Assembly (NCBI RefSeq): GCF_001905885.1
Contig: NZ_LIYH01000002.1
Span: forward strand, 983,591 to 1,047,590
Length of the DNA stretch: 64,000 bases
Direction: 5' to 3'
Source: Streptomyces sp. CB03234
GTDB lineage: Bacteria > Actinomycetota > Actinomycetes > Streptomycetales > Streptomycetaceae
Shown: positions 17,177 through 25,727 of the stretch, one piece after another
How positions within the stretch are numbered: the first letter of the stretch is position 1
Layout: every line of letters starts with the position of its first letter
Position numbers and translations under genes: made by a program
The notes under the pieces: generated by a model
The model's database searches: none
What the model was told of the DNA's origin: nothing
Seen by the model: the letters and a program-made list of their open reading frames with translations, nothing else

Positions 17177-17407
17177 ATGAAGTTCCGAGTATCGGCGGCA
17201 GAGGCGCCGCTCACCGTTCAGTTCGAGCCGTCGGGGATGGAGTACGAGTTGTCCCCCGGGGACCACCTGGACGTCGAGTGGCCGCCGGTCGCGCCCGGTG
17301 AGATCGCCGGCGACATCGAGTACGGGCCCGGAATGGTGACCATCGTGGAGCGGGGTCGCGGCTTCAGCCGTGCCTGGAACTCCGCGGGCGAGGAAGTCAC
17401 CACCTGA
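17177..17407 (+). CDS. Small protein, candidate immunity partner
   Basis: 76 residues, acidic and beta-strand-like (VSAAEAPLTVQFEPSGMEYEL; PGMVTIVERGRGFSRAWNS), with no signal peptide and hence cytoplasmic. Its ATG lies 4 nt after the stop of the exoprotein gene and a strong terminator follows, so it is the last gene of that transcript. Position, size and acidity suit an immunity protein that protects the producer; this is inference. Similar small proteins (EAPLTVQFEPSG) occur widely in Streptomyces, by recall, so an unrelated housekeeping role is possible. Confidence 0.75.
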   Translation: MKFRVSAAEAPLTVQFEPSGMEYELSPGDHLDVEWPPVAPGEIAGDIEYGPGMVTIVERGRGFSRAWNSAGEEVTT

Positions 17408-17430
17408 CCGACCAGGACGGCACGACGAGC

Positions 17431-17462
17431 GAGGCCCCCGGTGCACGTGCACCGGGGGCCTC
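17431..17462. terminator. Perfect 16-bp-stem palindromic terminator
   Basis: Bases 17431-17462 are fully self-complementary (arm GAGGCCCCCGGTGCAC, then its complement) and are followed by TCCCTTCT. It lies 24 nt after the small gene and separates it from the convergent pyruvate kinase gene. Confidence 0.85.
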
Positions 17463-17532
17463 CCTTCTCCCACTTCGGGTGCGTCGGGCGGGCGCGCGTT
17501 TCCGGCGTCGTCGTCCCCATCGAGGAATGCCG

Positions 17533-17570
17533 GTGGGCCGCACCCTCCGCGTACGGAAGATGCGGCCCAC
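17533..17570 (-). terminator. Terminator of pyk
   Basis: 10-bp stem GTGGGCCGCA (17533-17542) and TGCGGCCCAC (17561-17570), starting 12 nt beyond the pyruvate kinase stop on the minus strand. Confidence 0.65.
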
Positions 17571-17582
17571 ATGGGTGAACCG

Positions 17583-19013
17583 TCAGGAGGCGGACTGGCC
17601 GCCCAGGTGGTGGACGCGGACCATGTTGGTGGTGCCGGGGACGCCCGGAGGGGAGCCGGCGGTGATGACCATGGTGTCGCCCTCGTTGTAGCGCTGGAGC
17701 TTCAGCAGCTCCGCGTCGACGAGGTCGACCATCGCGTCCGTGTTGTCGACGTGGGGGACCACGAAGGACTCGATGCCCCAGCTCAGGGTGAGCTGGTTGC
17801 GGGTGGAGACCTCCGTCGTGAAGGCGAGGATCGGCTGCTGGGCGCGGTAGCGGGAGAGGCGGCGGGCGGTGTCGCCGGACTTGGTGAAGGCGATCAGGGC
17901 CTTGCCGTCCAGGAAGTCCGCGATCTCGGCGGCCGCGCGGGCGACCGAGCCGCCCTGGGTGCGGGGCTTCTTGCCGGGGACCAGGGGCTGGAGGCCCTTG
18001 GAGAGGAGCTCCTCCTCCGCCGCCGTGACGATCTTCGACATCGTTTTGACGGTCTCGATCGGGTAGGCGCCGACCGAGGACTCGGCGGACAGCATGACCG
18101 CGTCCGCGCCGTCCAGGATCGCGTTGGCGACGTCGGACGCCTCCGCGCGGGTGGGGCGCGAGTTGGTGATCATGGACTCCATCATCTGGGTCGCCACGAT
18201 CACGGGCTTGGCGTTGCGGCGGCACAGTTCGATGAGGCGCTTCTGCACCATCGGGACCCGCTCCAGCGGATACTCGACGGCCAGGTCGCCCCGGGCCACC
18301 ATCACACCGTCGAACGCCATGACGACGTCCTGCATGTTCTCGACGGCCTGCGGCTTCTCCACCTTGGCGATGACCGGCACGCGGCGGCCGACCTCGTCCA
18401 TCACCTTGTGGACGTCCTTGACGTCGTTGGCGTCGCGTACGAAGGACAGGGCGACCAGGTCGCAGCCCATCCGCAGCGCGAAGCGCAGGTCATCGACGTC
18501 CTTCTCGGACAGGGCCGGGACGTTCACGGCGGCACCCGGCAGGTTGATGCCCTTGTGGTCGGAGATGACCCCGCCCTCGACGACGATCGTCTTGACGCGC
18601 TGGCCGTCGACCTCGATGACGCGCAGCTCGACGTTGCCGTCGTTGATCAGGATCTGGTCGCCCTTGGAGACGTCTCCGGGCAGGCCCTTGTAGGTGGTAC
18701 CGCAAATGGACTTGTCACCGGGGACGTCCTCGGTGGTGATGGTGAACTCGTCCCCGCGGACCAGCTCGACCGGCCCCTCGGCGAACGTTTCCAGACGGAT
18801 CTTGGGGCCCTGGAGGTCGGCGAGGACGCCCACCGCCCGGCCGGTGTCCTCGGCCGCCTGGCGGAGACGGTGGTACCGCTCCTCGTGCTCAGCGTGGGAT
18901 CCGTGGCTCATGTTGAAGCGGGCCACGTTCATACCGGCCTCGATGAGAGCCTTCAGCTGCTCATACGAGTCGACGGCGGGGCCCAGTGTGCAGACGATTT
19001 TGGAACGGCGCAT
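17583..19013 (-). CDS. pyk: Pyruvate kinase
   Basis: 476 residues, the length of Streptomyces pyruvate kinases. It converts phosphoenolpyruvate and ADP to pyruvate and ATP. Barrel motifs: SKIVCTLGPAVDSYEQL at the start, RFNMSHGSHAEHEE, DLQGPKIR, the catalytic-lysine/metal signature with VIAKVEKPQAVENM, MVARGDLAVEYPLE and the MTATQ-like VIVATQMMESMI, followed by DGADAVMLSAESSVGAYP. The C-terminal allosteric domain ends VRVHHLGGQSAS. ATG 19013 was chosen over an in-frame upstream codon at 19040 because family members begin MRRSKIV. It is third in a row after pta and ackA but has a 74-nt gap containing a CGGAATATTCCG palindrome (19043-19054), so it may have its own promoter. Confidence 0.97.
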   Translation of the reverse strand: MRRSKIVCTLGPAVDSYEQLKALIEAGMNVARFNMSHGSHAEHEERYHRLRQAAEDTGRAVGVLADLQGPKIRLETFAEGPVELVRGDEFTITTEDVPGDKSICGTTYKGLPGDVSKGDQILINDGNVELRVIEVDGQRVKTIVVEGGVISDHKGINLPGAAVNVPALSEKDVDDLRFALRMGCDLVALSFVRDANDVKDVHKVMDEVGRRVPVIAKVEKPQAVENMQDVVMAFDGVMVARGDLAVEYPLERVPMVQKRLIELCRRNAKPVIVATQMMESMITNSRPTRAEASDVANAILDGADAVMLSAESSVGAYPIETVKTMSKIVTAAEEELLSKGLQPLVPGKKPRTQGGSVARAAAEIADFLDGKALIAFTKSGDTARRLSRYRAQQPILAFTTEVSTRNQLTLSWGIESFVVPHVDNTDAMVDLVDAELLKLQRYNEGDTMVITAGSPPGVPGTTNMVRVHHLGGQSAS

Positions 19014-19087
19014 AAGGCGGATCCTATCGGTTTGTTTCACTGCGGAATATTCCGTCTGGTGGAATGTACAAATGGGCGCGGGTCCGC

Positions 19088-20314
19088 TCAGTCGTGGACC
19101 AGTGAGTAGGTTTGCTGCGCGATTTCCAGCTCCTCGTCCGTCGGCACCACCGCCACCGCCACCCGCGCGTACTCGGGCGAGATCAGCCGCGCCTCCGTCG
19201 AGCGGATCGCGTTGAGACCCGCGTCCACCGCCAGGCCCAGCTCCTCCAGGCCCGCGACGGCAGCTTCCCGCACCGGGGCCGCGTTCTCACCGACACCCGC
19301 CGTGAACGCCACCGCGTCCACCCGGCCGAGCACCGCGTAATAAGCGCCGATGTACTTCTTCAGCCGGTGGATGTAAATGTCGAACGCGAGCTGCGCCCGC
19401 TCGTCGCCCTCATCGATCCGCCGGCGGATCTCACGCATGTCATTGTCGCCGCAAAGCCCCACCAATCCGCTCTTCTTGTTCAGCAGGACATCGATCTCAT
19501 CGGTCGACATTCCGGCCACCCGCTTCAGGTGGAAAACGACCGCCGGATCGACGTCGCCGGAGCGGGTACCCATCACCAGCCCCTCCAAGGGGGTCAATCC
19601 CATCGAGGTGTCTACGCACCGGCCGCCCGCCACCGCCGACGCCGACGCGCCGTTGCCCAGGTGCAGCACGATCACGTTCACCTCGGACGGGTCCTTGCCC
19701 AGCAGGCCCGCCACCCTGCGGGAGACGTACGCGTGCGACGTGCCGTGGAAGCCGTAGCGGCGGATCCGGTGCGCGTCCGCCGTCTCGACGTCGATCGCGT
19801 ACCGCGCCGCGTACTCCGGCATGGTCGTGTGGAACGCCGTGTCGAACACCGCCACCTGGGGAAGGTCCGGGCGCAGCGCCTGGGCGGTACGGATGCCGGT
19901 GATGTTGGCGGGGTTGTGCAGGGGCGCGACCGGCACCAGGCGCTCGATCTCGGCGAGGACCTCGTCCGTGATGACGGTCGGCGCCGAGAACCTCAGCCCG
20001 CCGTGCACCACCCGGTGCCCGATCGCCGCCAGCTCCGGCGAGTCCAGGCCCAGCCCGTCCGCCGCCAGCTCCTCCGCGACCGCCTTCAGCGCCGCCTCGT
20101 GGTCGGCGATCGCGGACGTACGCTCGCGCTGCTCCCCACCGGCCAGCGGCGTGTGGACCAGGCGGGACGTGTCCTCACCGATCCGCTCCACCAGACCGAC
20201 CGCCAGGCGCGCGCCGTCACGCATGTCGAGCAACTGGTACTTCACGGACGACGAGCCGGAGTTGAGGACGAGGACACGGGAGGCGGTGTTCGCGTTGCTC
20301 ACGGGGTTGCTCAC
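19088..20314 (-). CDS. ackA: Acetate kinase
   Basis: 408 residues. It converts acetyl phosphate and ADP to acetate and ATP, the second step of the Pta-AckA pathway. Motifs of the ASKHA fold: VLVLNSGSSSVKYQLLD at the N-terminus, GHRVVHGG, FDTAFHTTMP, RYGFHGTSHAYV, HLGNGASASAV and FTAGVGENAAPVRE. The GTG start at 20314 overlaps the pta stop (GTGA). A second in-frame GTG-AGC-AAC lies 15 nt further in and could be used instead. Confidence 0.97.
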   Translation of the reverse strand: MSNPVSNANTASRVLVLNSGSSSVKYQLLDMRDGARLAVGLVERIGEDTSRLVHTPLAGGEQRERTSAIADHEAALKAVAEELAADGLGLDSPELAAIGHRVVHGGLRFSAPTVITDEVLAEIERLVPVAPLHNPANITGIRTAQALRPDLPQVAVFDTAFHTTMPEYAARYAIDVETADAHRIRRYGFHGTSHAYVSRRVAGLLGKDPSEVNVIVLHLGNGASASAVAGGRCVDTSMGLTPLEGLVMGTRSGDVDPAVVFHLKRVAGMSTDEIDVLLNKKSGLVGLCGDNDMREIRRRIDEGDERAQLAFDIYIHRLKKYIGAYYAVLGRVDAVAFTAGVGENAAPVREAAVAGLEELGLAVDAGLNAIRSTEARLISPEYARVAVAVVPTDEELEIAQQTYSLVHD

Positions 20315-22392
20315 GAGTGCGTTGCTTTCTGCTGGGACTGGATCGCGGTGATCGCGACCGTGTTCACGATGTCGCTGACGAGCGCGCCGCGCGACAGGTC
20401 GTTGACCGGCTTGCGCAGACCCTGGAGGACCGGGCCCACGGCCACGGCGCCCGCCGAGCGCTGCACGGCCTTGTACGTGTTGTTGCCGGTGTTCAGGTCC
20501 GGGAAGATCAGCACCGTCGCCTGGCCCGCCACCTCCGAGCCCGGCAGCTTCGTCGCCGCGACGGACGGCTCGACGGCCGCGTCGTACTGGATCGGGCCCT
20601 CGATCTTCAGCTCCGGGTGCGCCTCACGCACCAGCTTCGTCGCCTCGCGCACCTTGTCCACGTCGGCGCCCGAACCCGACGTACCCGTCGAGTACGACAG
20701 CATCGCGATCCGCGGCTCCACCCCGAACCGGGCGGCCGTCGCCGCCGACTGGACGGCGATGTCCGCGAGCTGCTCGGCGTTCGGATCCGGGTTGACCGCG
20801 CAGTCGCCGTACACCAGCACCCGGTCGGCCAGGCACATGAAGAAGACGGACGACACGATCCGCGCGTCCGGCTTGGTCTTGATGATCTCGAAGGCGGGCC
20901 GGATCGTCGCCGCCGTGGAGTGGACCGAGCCCGACACCATGCCGTCGGCCAGGCCCTCCTGCACCATCAGCGTGCCGAAGTAGTTGACGTCCGACACCAC
21001 GTCGTACGCCAGCTCCACGCTGACCCCCTTGTGGGCGCGCAGCTCGGCGTACCGCTCCGCGAAGCGCTGGCGCAGCTCGCTCGCCGACGGGTCGATCAGC
21101 TGGGTGTCCTTCAGGTCGATACCGAGGTCCGCGGCCTTCTTGCGGATCGCCTCGACGTCACCCAGCAGCGTCAGTTCGCACACATCGCGGCGTACGAGGA
21201 CGTCGGCGGCGCGCAGCACCCGCTCCTCCGCGCCCTCCGGCAGCACCACCCGGCGCCGGTCCGCCCGCGCCTGCTCCAGCAGGTCGTGCTCGAACATCAT
21301 CGGCGTGACCCGGCCGGTACGCGCCACCGAGATCCGCTTCAGCAGGTCGCCGGTGTCAACGTGCCGCTCGAACAGCCCGAGCGCGGTCTCCGCCTTGCGG
21401 GGCGTCGCCGCGTTCAGCTTGCCCTCCAGCGAGAACAGCTCGGCGGCCGTCGGGAAGCTGTTGCCGCTCACCGACAGCACCGGGGTGCCCGGCGCGAGCC
21501 GCGCCGCCAGGGTGAGGATCTCCCGGCTCGGCCGCTCGTTCAGGGTCAGCAGCACGCCCGCGATCGGCGGCGTCCCGGCCGAGTGCGCGGCCAGCGCGCC
21601 CACCACCAGGTCGGCGCGGTCGCCGGGGGTGACGACCAGGCAGCCGGGCGTCAGGGCGTTCAGGAAGTTCGGCAGCATGGCGCCGCCGAAGACGAAGTCC
21701 AGGGCGTCGCGCGCCAGCCCCGAGTCGTCGCCCAGCACCACATCGGCGCCCAGCGCCTGGCGGATCTGCGCGACCGTCGGCGCGGACAGAGCGGGCTCGT
21801 CGGGCAGCACGTAACAGGGGACGGGCAGCCGGGCGGCGAGGCGCTCGGCGAGCGCGTCGCGGTCCTCGGGCGCCACCCGGTTGGCGACCATGGCGAGGAT
21901 GTCGCAGCCGAGGCTCTCGTACGCCCGGAACGCGTTGCGCGTCTCGGCGCGCACCGCGTCGGCGTCCTGACCCTTGCCGCCGACCACGGGTATGACCGAG
22001 GCGCCGAACTCATTGGCGAGCCGGGCGTTCAGCGCCAGCTCCTCGGGCAGCTGCGTGGCGTGGAAGTCCGTACCGAGCACCAGCACGACCTCGTAGTCCC
22101 GCGCCACCCGGTGGAACCGCTCGACCAGCTGCGCGACCAGCTCGTCCGTGCCCTTCTCCGCCTGGAGCGCGGACGCCTCCTGGTAGTCCATGCCGTAGAC
22201 GGTGGCCGGGTCCTGCGACAGCCGGTAGCGCACCCGCAGCAGGTCGAAGAGGCGGTCGGGACCGTCGTGCACCAGCGGCCGGAACACCCCCACACGGTCC
22301 ACCTGGCGGGTCAGGAGCTCCATGACTCCCAGCTCCACGACCTGTCGGCCGTCCCCGCGGTCGATCCCGGTCACGTACACGCTGCGCGCCAC
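20311..22392 (-). CDS. pta: Phosphate acetyltransferase, long form
   Basis: 693 residues. It forms acetyl phosphate from acetyl-CoA. It is the long type with an N-terminal P-loop-like domain (MARSVYVTGIDRGDGRQVVELG; VLVLGTDFH), a central DRTGG-type regulatory domain (residues about 220-330) and a C-terminal catalytic PTA domain (RRVVLPEGAEERVLRAAD; GMVSGSVHSTAATIRPAF; MLSYSTGTSGSGADVDKVREAT; FPDLNTGNNTYKAVQRSAGA). The N-terminal P-loop is not a canonical GKT. The start is GTG 22392. It is first of the pta-ackA pair and divergent from pfkA. Confidence 0.96.
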   Translation of the reverse strand: MARSVYVTGIDRGDGRQVVELGVMELLTRQVDRVGVFRPLVHDGPDRLFDLLRVRYRLSQDPATVYGMDYQEASALQAEKGTDELVAQLVERFHRVARDYEVVLVLGTDFHATQLPEELALNARLANEFGASVIPVVGGKGQDADAVRAETRNAFRAYESLGCDILAMVANRVAPEDRDALAERLAARLPVPCYVLPDEPALSAPTVAQIRQALGADVVLGDDSGLARDALDFVFGGAMLPNFLNALTPGCLVVTPGDRADLVVGALAAHSAGTPPIAGVLLTLNERPSREILTLAARLAPGTPVLSVSGNSFPTAAELFSLEGKLNAATPRKAETALGLFERHVDTGDLLKRISVARTGRVTPMMFEHDLLEQARADRRRVVLPEGAEERVLRAADVLVRRDVCELTLLGDVEAIRKKAADLGIDLKDTQLIDPSASELRQRFAERYAELRAHKGVSVELAYDVVSDVNYFGTLMVQEGLADGMVSGSVHSTAATIRPAFEIIKTKPDARIVSSVFFMCLADRVLVYGDCAVNPDPNAEQLADIAVQSAATAARFGVEPRIAMLSYSTGTSGSGADVDKVREATKLVREAHPELKIEGPIQYDAAVEPSVAATKLPGSEVAGQATVLIFPDLNTGNNTYKAVQRSAGAVAVGPVLQGLRKPVNDLSRGALVSDIVNTVAITAIQSQQKATHS

Positions 22393-22467
22393 GCAAGCTC
22401 TCCCGTCGAATGTCGATCATCGAATGCATGTGTGAATAAAAAAGCCCATGAGGGTGGCAATACCCTC

Positions 22468-22496
22468 TTGACAATACCTCTGCGGCTGGGTAGGGC
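22468..22496 (+). promoter_or_regulatory. Candidate sigma-70-type promoter of pfkA
   Basis: TTGACA (22468-22473), 17-bp spacer, TAGGGC (22491-22496), about 150 bp before the pfkA ATG. The -35 is a perfect consensus, rare by chance in this GC-rich sequence. The AGGGT/ACCCT pair at 22451-22466 just upstream forms a small dyad. Confidence 0.55.
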
Positions 22497-22643
22497 GCCC
22501 GCCGGGCGTCTGGCCTGCGAAGACGGGGGAACCCGGGTACGGAAGCCCCTCGGCGCGGGCGGCGTGAGCCCGAGCCGACCGCCTGCCGTGGGACAATTCG
22601 GGAAGGCTCACCCGTACCACTACCGAGCAGGAGACACAGCACG

Positions 22644-23669
22644 ATGCGCATCGGAGTTCTCACCGCAGGCGGCGACTGCCCCGGCCTGAACGCAGTGATC
22701 CGGTCGGTCGTGCACCGGGCCATGACCGGCCACGGCGACGAGGTCATCGGCTTCGAGGACGGGTTCAAGGGCCTGCTCGACGGCCACTACCGCCCCCTCG
22801 ACCTCAACGCGGTCAGCGGCATCCTCGCCCGCGGCGGCACCATCCTCGGCTCCGCCCGCCTGGAGCGCGCCCGGCTCCAGGAAGCCGCCGAGAACTGCGA
22901 GGAGTTGCAGAAGCGGTACGGGATCGACGTCCTCATCCCCATCGGCGGCGAGGGCACGCTGACCGCCGCCCGGATGCTGTCGGACGCCGGGATGCCCGTC
23001 GTCGGCGTACCGAAGACCATCGACAACGACATCTCCTCGACCGACCGCACCTTCGGCTTCGACACGGCCGTGATGGTCGCGACGGAGGCCATAGACCGTC
23101 TCAAGACCACCGCCGAGTCCCACCAGCGGGTGATGGTCGTCGAGGTGATGGGCCGGCACGCCGGCTGGATCGCCCTGGAGTCCGGCATGGCCGGCGGCGC
23201 GCACGGCATCTGCCTGCCCGAACGGCCCTTCGAGGTCGACGACCTGGTGAAGATGGTCGAGGAGCGGTTCGCGCGCGGCAAGAAGTTCGCCGTCATCTGC
23301 GTCGCGGAGGGCGCCCACCCGGCCGAGGGCTCGATGGAGTACGCCAAGGGCGCCATCGACCAGTTCGGCCACGAGCGCTTCCAGGGCATCGGCAACCGGC
23401 TCGCCGCCGAGCTGGAGAAGCGGCTCGGCAAGGAGGCCCGTCCGGTCATCCTGGGCCACGTCCAGCGGGGCGGCGTGCCGACCGCGTACGACCGCGTCCT
23501 CGCGACCCGCTTCGGCTGGCACGCGGTGGAGGCGGCGCACCGCAAGGAGTTCGGCAACATGACGGCGCTGCGCGGCACGGACGTCGTGATGGTGCCGCTC
23601 GCCGAGGCGGTCACGAGGCTGAAGACGGTGCCGGGGACCCGGATGTACGAGGCGGAGTCGGTCTTCTGA
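22644..23669 (+). CDS. pfkA: ATP-dependent 6-phosphofructokinase (actinomycete type)
   Basis: 341 residues. It phosphorylates fructose 6-phosphate in glycolysis. Motifs: LTAGGDCPGLNAVIR, PIGGEGTLTAA, VPKTIDNDI, VMGRHAGWIA and LGHVQRGGVPTAYDR. Residue 104 is Gly (GGEGT, 101-105), which in the group III actinomycete enzymes goes with ATP use; PPi-dependent relatives have Asp there. The Lys in PKTIDND is shared with PPi enzymes but is normal in this clade. ATG 22644 follows GCAGGAGACA. It is monocistronic with a long terminator. Confidence 0.96.
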   Translation: MRIGVLTAGGDCPGLNAVIRSVVHRAMTGHGDEVIGFEDGFKGLLDGHYRPLDLNAVSGILARGGTILGSARLERARLQEAAENCEELQKRYGIDVLIPIGGEGTLTAARMLSDAGMPVVGVPKTIDNDISSTDRTFGFDTAVMVATEAIDRLKTTAESHQRVMVVEVMGRHAGWIALESGMAGGAHGICLPERPFEVDDLVKMVEERFARGKKFAVICVAEGAHPAEGSMEYAKGAIDQFGHERFQGIGNRLAAELEKRLGKEARPVILGHVQRGGVPTAYDRVLATRFGWHAVEAAHRKEFGNMTALRGTDVVMVPLAEAVTRLKTVPGTRMYEAESVF

Positions 23670-23707
23670 CCCTCTCGGCGTCGGTGTCGGCGTCGGCGTC
23701 CGCGTGC

Positions 23708-23752
23708 CGAACGGCCTTGATCGTCTCCCCCGTCGACGATCAAGGCCGTTCG
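23708..23752 (+). terminator. Terminator of pfkA, 18-bp perfect stem
   Basis: CGAACGGCCTTGATCGTC (23708-23725) is exactly complementary to 23735-23752, with a 9-nt C-rich loop and the T-rich tail TCCTTCTTCCACTCTT. It lies 39 nt after the pfkA stop. Confidence 0.9.
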
Positions 23753-23860
23753 TCCTTCTTCCACTCTTGAGGTGGGCCGCCTCTTCGACAAGGCTGGTGC
23801 CTGTCCGGGACATGTCCCAACTCCGTCCCGGGGGCGGAACGGAGAGAGGGAGGGTGGCGC

Positions 23861-24874
23861 ATGGCCGACGGGGAACTGGCTCCCGACCCCCGGGAGGCGC
23901 ACGACCCCGCCGGGTTCATCGAGCGGCTCCAGGCCCTCAAGGACTGGTCGGGCCTGACCTACCGCGAACTCTCCACCCGCGCGGAGGCGGTCGGCGACGT
24001 CCTGCCCCGCTCCACGGTCGCGAACATGCTCGCGCGTACGACGGTGCCGCGCGAGGAACTGCTCACGACATTCGTCCGCGCGTGCGGCGCCGGCCCGGAG
24101 GCGCTGGAGAACTGGCTGACGGTCCGCAAGGAACTCGCGGTACGGGGGCATTACGCCGGCGCCGAGGGCTCCGGTGGCTTCGGTGACTCCGGGGCCGGAC
24201 GCGAGGCCGCGGGGCCGGGCGACGCCGGGTCCCGCGCCGCGGCCGCGGACGGGCGCGGAACCGATGCCGGTACGCCGGCGCCCGGACCCCGGCGGACGCG
24301 GTGGCGGGTGCTCGTGCCGGTCGTGGGTGTCCTCGCGCTCGTGATCGCCGCCCTCACGGTGGTGGCGTTCGTCCGGGGCGACGACACCGACCACGTACGG
24401 CAGCGGGCCGCCCCGGTCACGGCGCCCGCCGCCGGGAGCGTGGACGTACGGGCGGTCCATTCGGGCCTGTGCCTGAACGAGCGGCGGGGGCAGCGGAGCG
24501 GCCAGGTGTACCAGGTGCCGTGCGCCGGGGCGGTCGTGCCGCGCTACTCACTCGTACCGCTGAGCGGCGGCCTGTGGCGGCTCCACTCGGACCACCCCGA
24601 CTACGGGCCCGGCTGCTCCGGCATCCCCGTGGAGGCCGTCGAGCAGGACGGCGCGCCGCTCATGGACCAGGAGTGCGGCAAGCGGGGCCCGCGCGAGGCG
24701 TTCCGTATCGAGCCCTTCCCGGACCCCGCCCAGGGCTACCGCATCCGGTCGGCGCACTCCGAGCTGTGCCTGGAGGTTCGGGACGCCTCGGCCGAGCCGT
24801 GGACGGACGTCGTCCAGCGGGCGTGTGACGACGACACCGGCGCGGGTCAGCTGTTCAGCTTCGACCGCCGGTGA
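23861..24874 (+). CDS. Membrane-anchored HTH-like protein with ricin-B-like extracytoplasmic domain
   Basis: 337 residues. The N-terminal 110 residues are helix-turn-helix-like (IERLQALKDWSGLTYRELSTRAEAV; RSTVANMLARTTVPREELLTTFVRACG), the pattern common in Streptomyces membrane-linked regulators. A Gly/Ala-rich linker precedes a single TM helix (RWRVLVPVVGVLALVIAALTVVAFVRG). The outer domain has four or more cysteines and SGLCLNE / SELCLEVRD motifs repeated about 100 residues apart, resembling carbohydrate-binding ricin-B repeats. It may sense an outside sugar or wall ligand and signal inward, which is inference. ATG 23861 follows GGGAGGGTGG. Confidence 0.75.
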   Translation: MADGELAPDPREAHDPAGFIERLQALKDWSGLTYRELSTRAEAVGDVLPRSTVANMLARTTVPREELLTTFVRACGAGPEALENWLTVRKELAVRGHYAGAEGSGGFGDSGAGREAAGPGDAGSRAAAADGRGTDAGTPAPGPRRTRWRVLVPVVGVLALVIAALTVVAFVRGDDTDHVRQRAAPVTAPAAGSVDVRAVHSGLCLNERRGQRSGQVYQVPCAGAVVPRYSLVPLSGGLWRLHSDHPDYGPGCSGIPVEAVEQDGAPLMDQECGKRGPREAFRIEPFPDPAQGYRIRSAHSELCLEVRDASAEPWTDVVQRACDDDTGAGQLFSFDRR

Positions 24875-24944
24875 GTCACCGTCGGTGAGTCACGGCCGGG
24901 TGAGTCGCGGCCGGGTGGGTCGCGGCCGGGTGGGTCACAGCCGG
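24871..24944. repeat. 15-bp tandem repeat between convergent genes
   Basis: About five head-to-tail copies of a unit like GTGAGTCACGGCCGG: an imperfect 14-bp copy at 24871-24884, then copies starting at 24885, 24900, 24915 and 24930. The array overlaps the stop codons of both convergent genes (24872-24874 plus strand; 24935-24937 minus strand), so copy number can change the 3' ends. Confidence 0.85.
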
Positions 24945-25618
24945 GCCAGCTCCCAGAAGTGCTCCACGATCCGCGCCAGGTACTCCCGGCCCGCCTGGCC
25001 GCCGCTGTCGCCGGTCACGTCGGAGCCCCAGCTGTTCGTCGCCACCATCCGCGACTGGTAGTCGGCGTGCAGCTGCTGGAGCACGTTCTCCAGGTGGCCG
25101 CGGTCCATCGGCAGCAGCTTGGCCGCCGGTTTCACGTACGCCTGCCAGCGCGTCGTCGCCGCGCTGCGCAGCAGGTCCGCCAGCTCCTCGTCGCGGCCCG
25201 TGGCCTGGATGAGCTCGCGCGGCCCTAGGGACAGGGCCTCGGCGAGCGCGGCGGTCTGGCGCTCGTTGCCGCGCCAGCGGCCGGACTCCTCCATGCGCAG
25301 GTACGCCTTGATGTCGAGGCCGACCCGGCGGGCGAGGTCCTCGGGCGCGATGGCCCGGGCGATGCGGTGCTCGCGCAGGGTCGTGGCGGCGGCCAGCAGT
25401 TCGCCGGGCGAACACCACAGGACGCCGGCGAGGGCGGTGAGCTCTCGCGCGTCGGGAGCGGCCACGCCGCGTTCCCAGGCGATCACCGTTTCGGGCGGGA
25501 CACCGAGGCCGTACTGGGCGCGCAGGCCGTACGCGACGTGGGCGGGGGCCATTCCCAGCGCCTCACGCAGTCGGCGCGCGGCGAGGGCGTTGAACGGTGG
25601 AGACGGGGGAGAGTGCAC
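24935..25618 (-). CDS. XRE-like DNA-binding protein
   Basis: 227 residues from the GTG at 25618; an in-frame GTG at 25645 would add 9. Two helix-turn-helix-like segments are visible: RRLREALGMAPAHVAYGLRAQYGLGVPPETVIAWERGVAAP and ARRVGLDIKAYLRMEESGRWRGNERQTAALAEAL. The C-terminus is a helical tail (LENVLQQLHADYQSRMVATNSWG). No ribosome site precedes 25618 and AT-richer promoter-like bases lie just upstream, so a leaderless message starting at 25618 is likely. Target genes are unknown; it is convergent with the ricin-B-like membrane protein gene. Confidence 0.8.
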   Translation of the reverse strand: MHSPPSPPFNALAARRLREALGMAPAHVAYGLRAQYGLGVPPETVIAWERGVAAPDARELTALAGVLWCSPGELLAAATTLREHRIARAIAPEDLARRVGLDIKAYLRMEESGRWRGNERQTAALAEALSLGPRELIQATGRDEELADLLRSAATTRWQAYVKPAAKLLPMDRGHLENVLQQLHADYQSRMVATNSWGSDVTGDSGGQAGREYLARIVEHFWELARL

Positions 25619-25727
25619 GCGCACAAGGTAGATGCACAGGGTCACGCTTGGCTACGGTGCGTTCACCCAAGGCCAAATGTCGTAGGAACGTCCAGATGCG
25701 CCCGCTAGCGCCCTACCTGTCGGTAAT

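Noticed and set aside
15262..17214. 650-codon minus-strand frame opposite the coiled-coil exoprotein
   Set aside because: Mirror of the Ala-rich repeats (Arg/Gly/Leu-rich); no start context; explained by the plus-strand gene.
24871..24944. Possible CRISPR array
   Set aside because: Units are contiguous 15-bp repeats with no spacers and no cas genes nearby.
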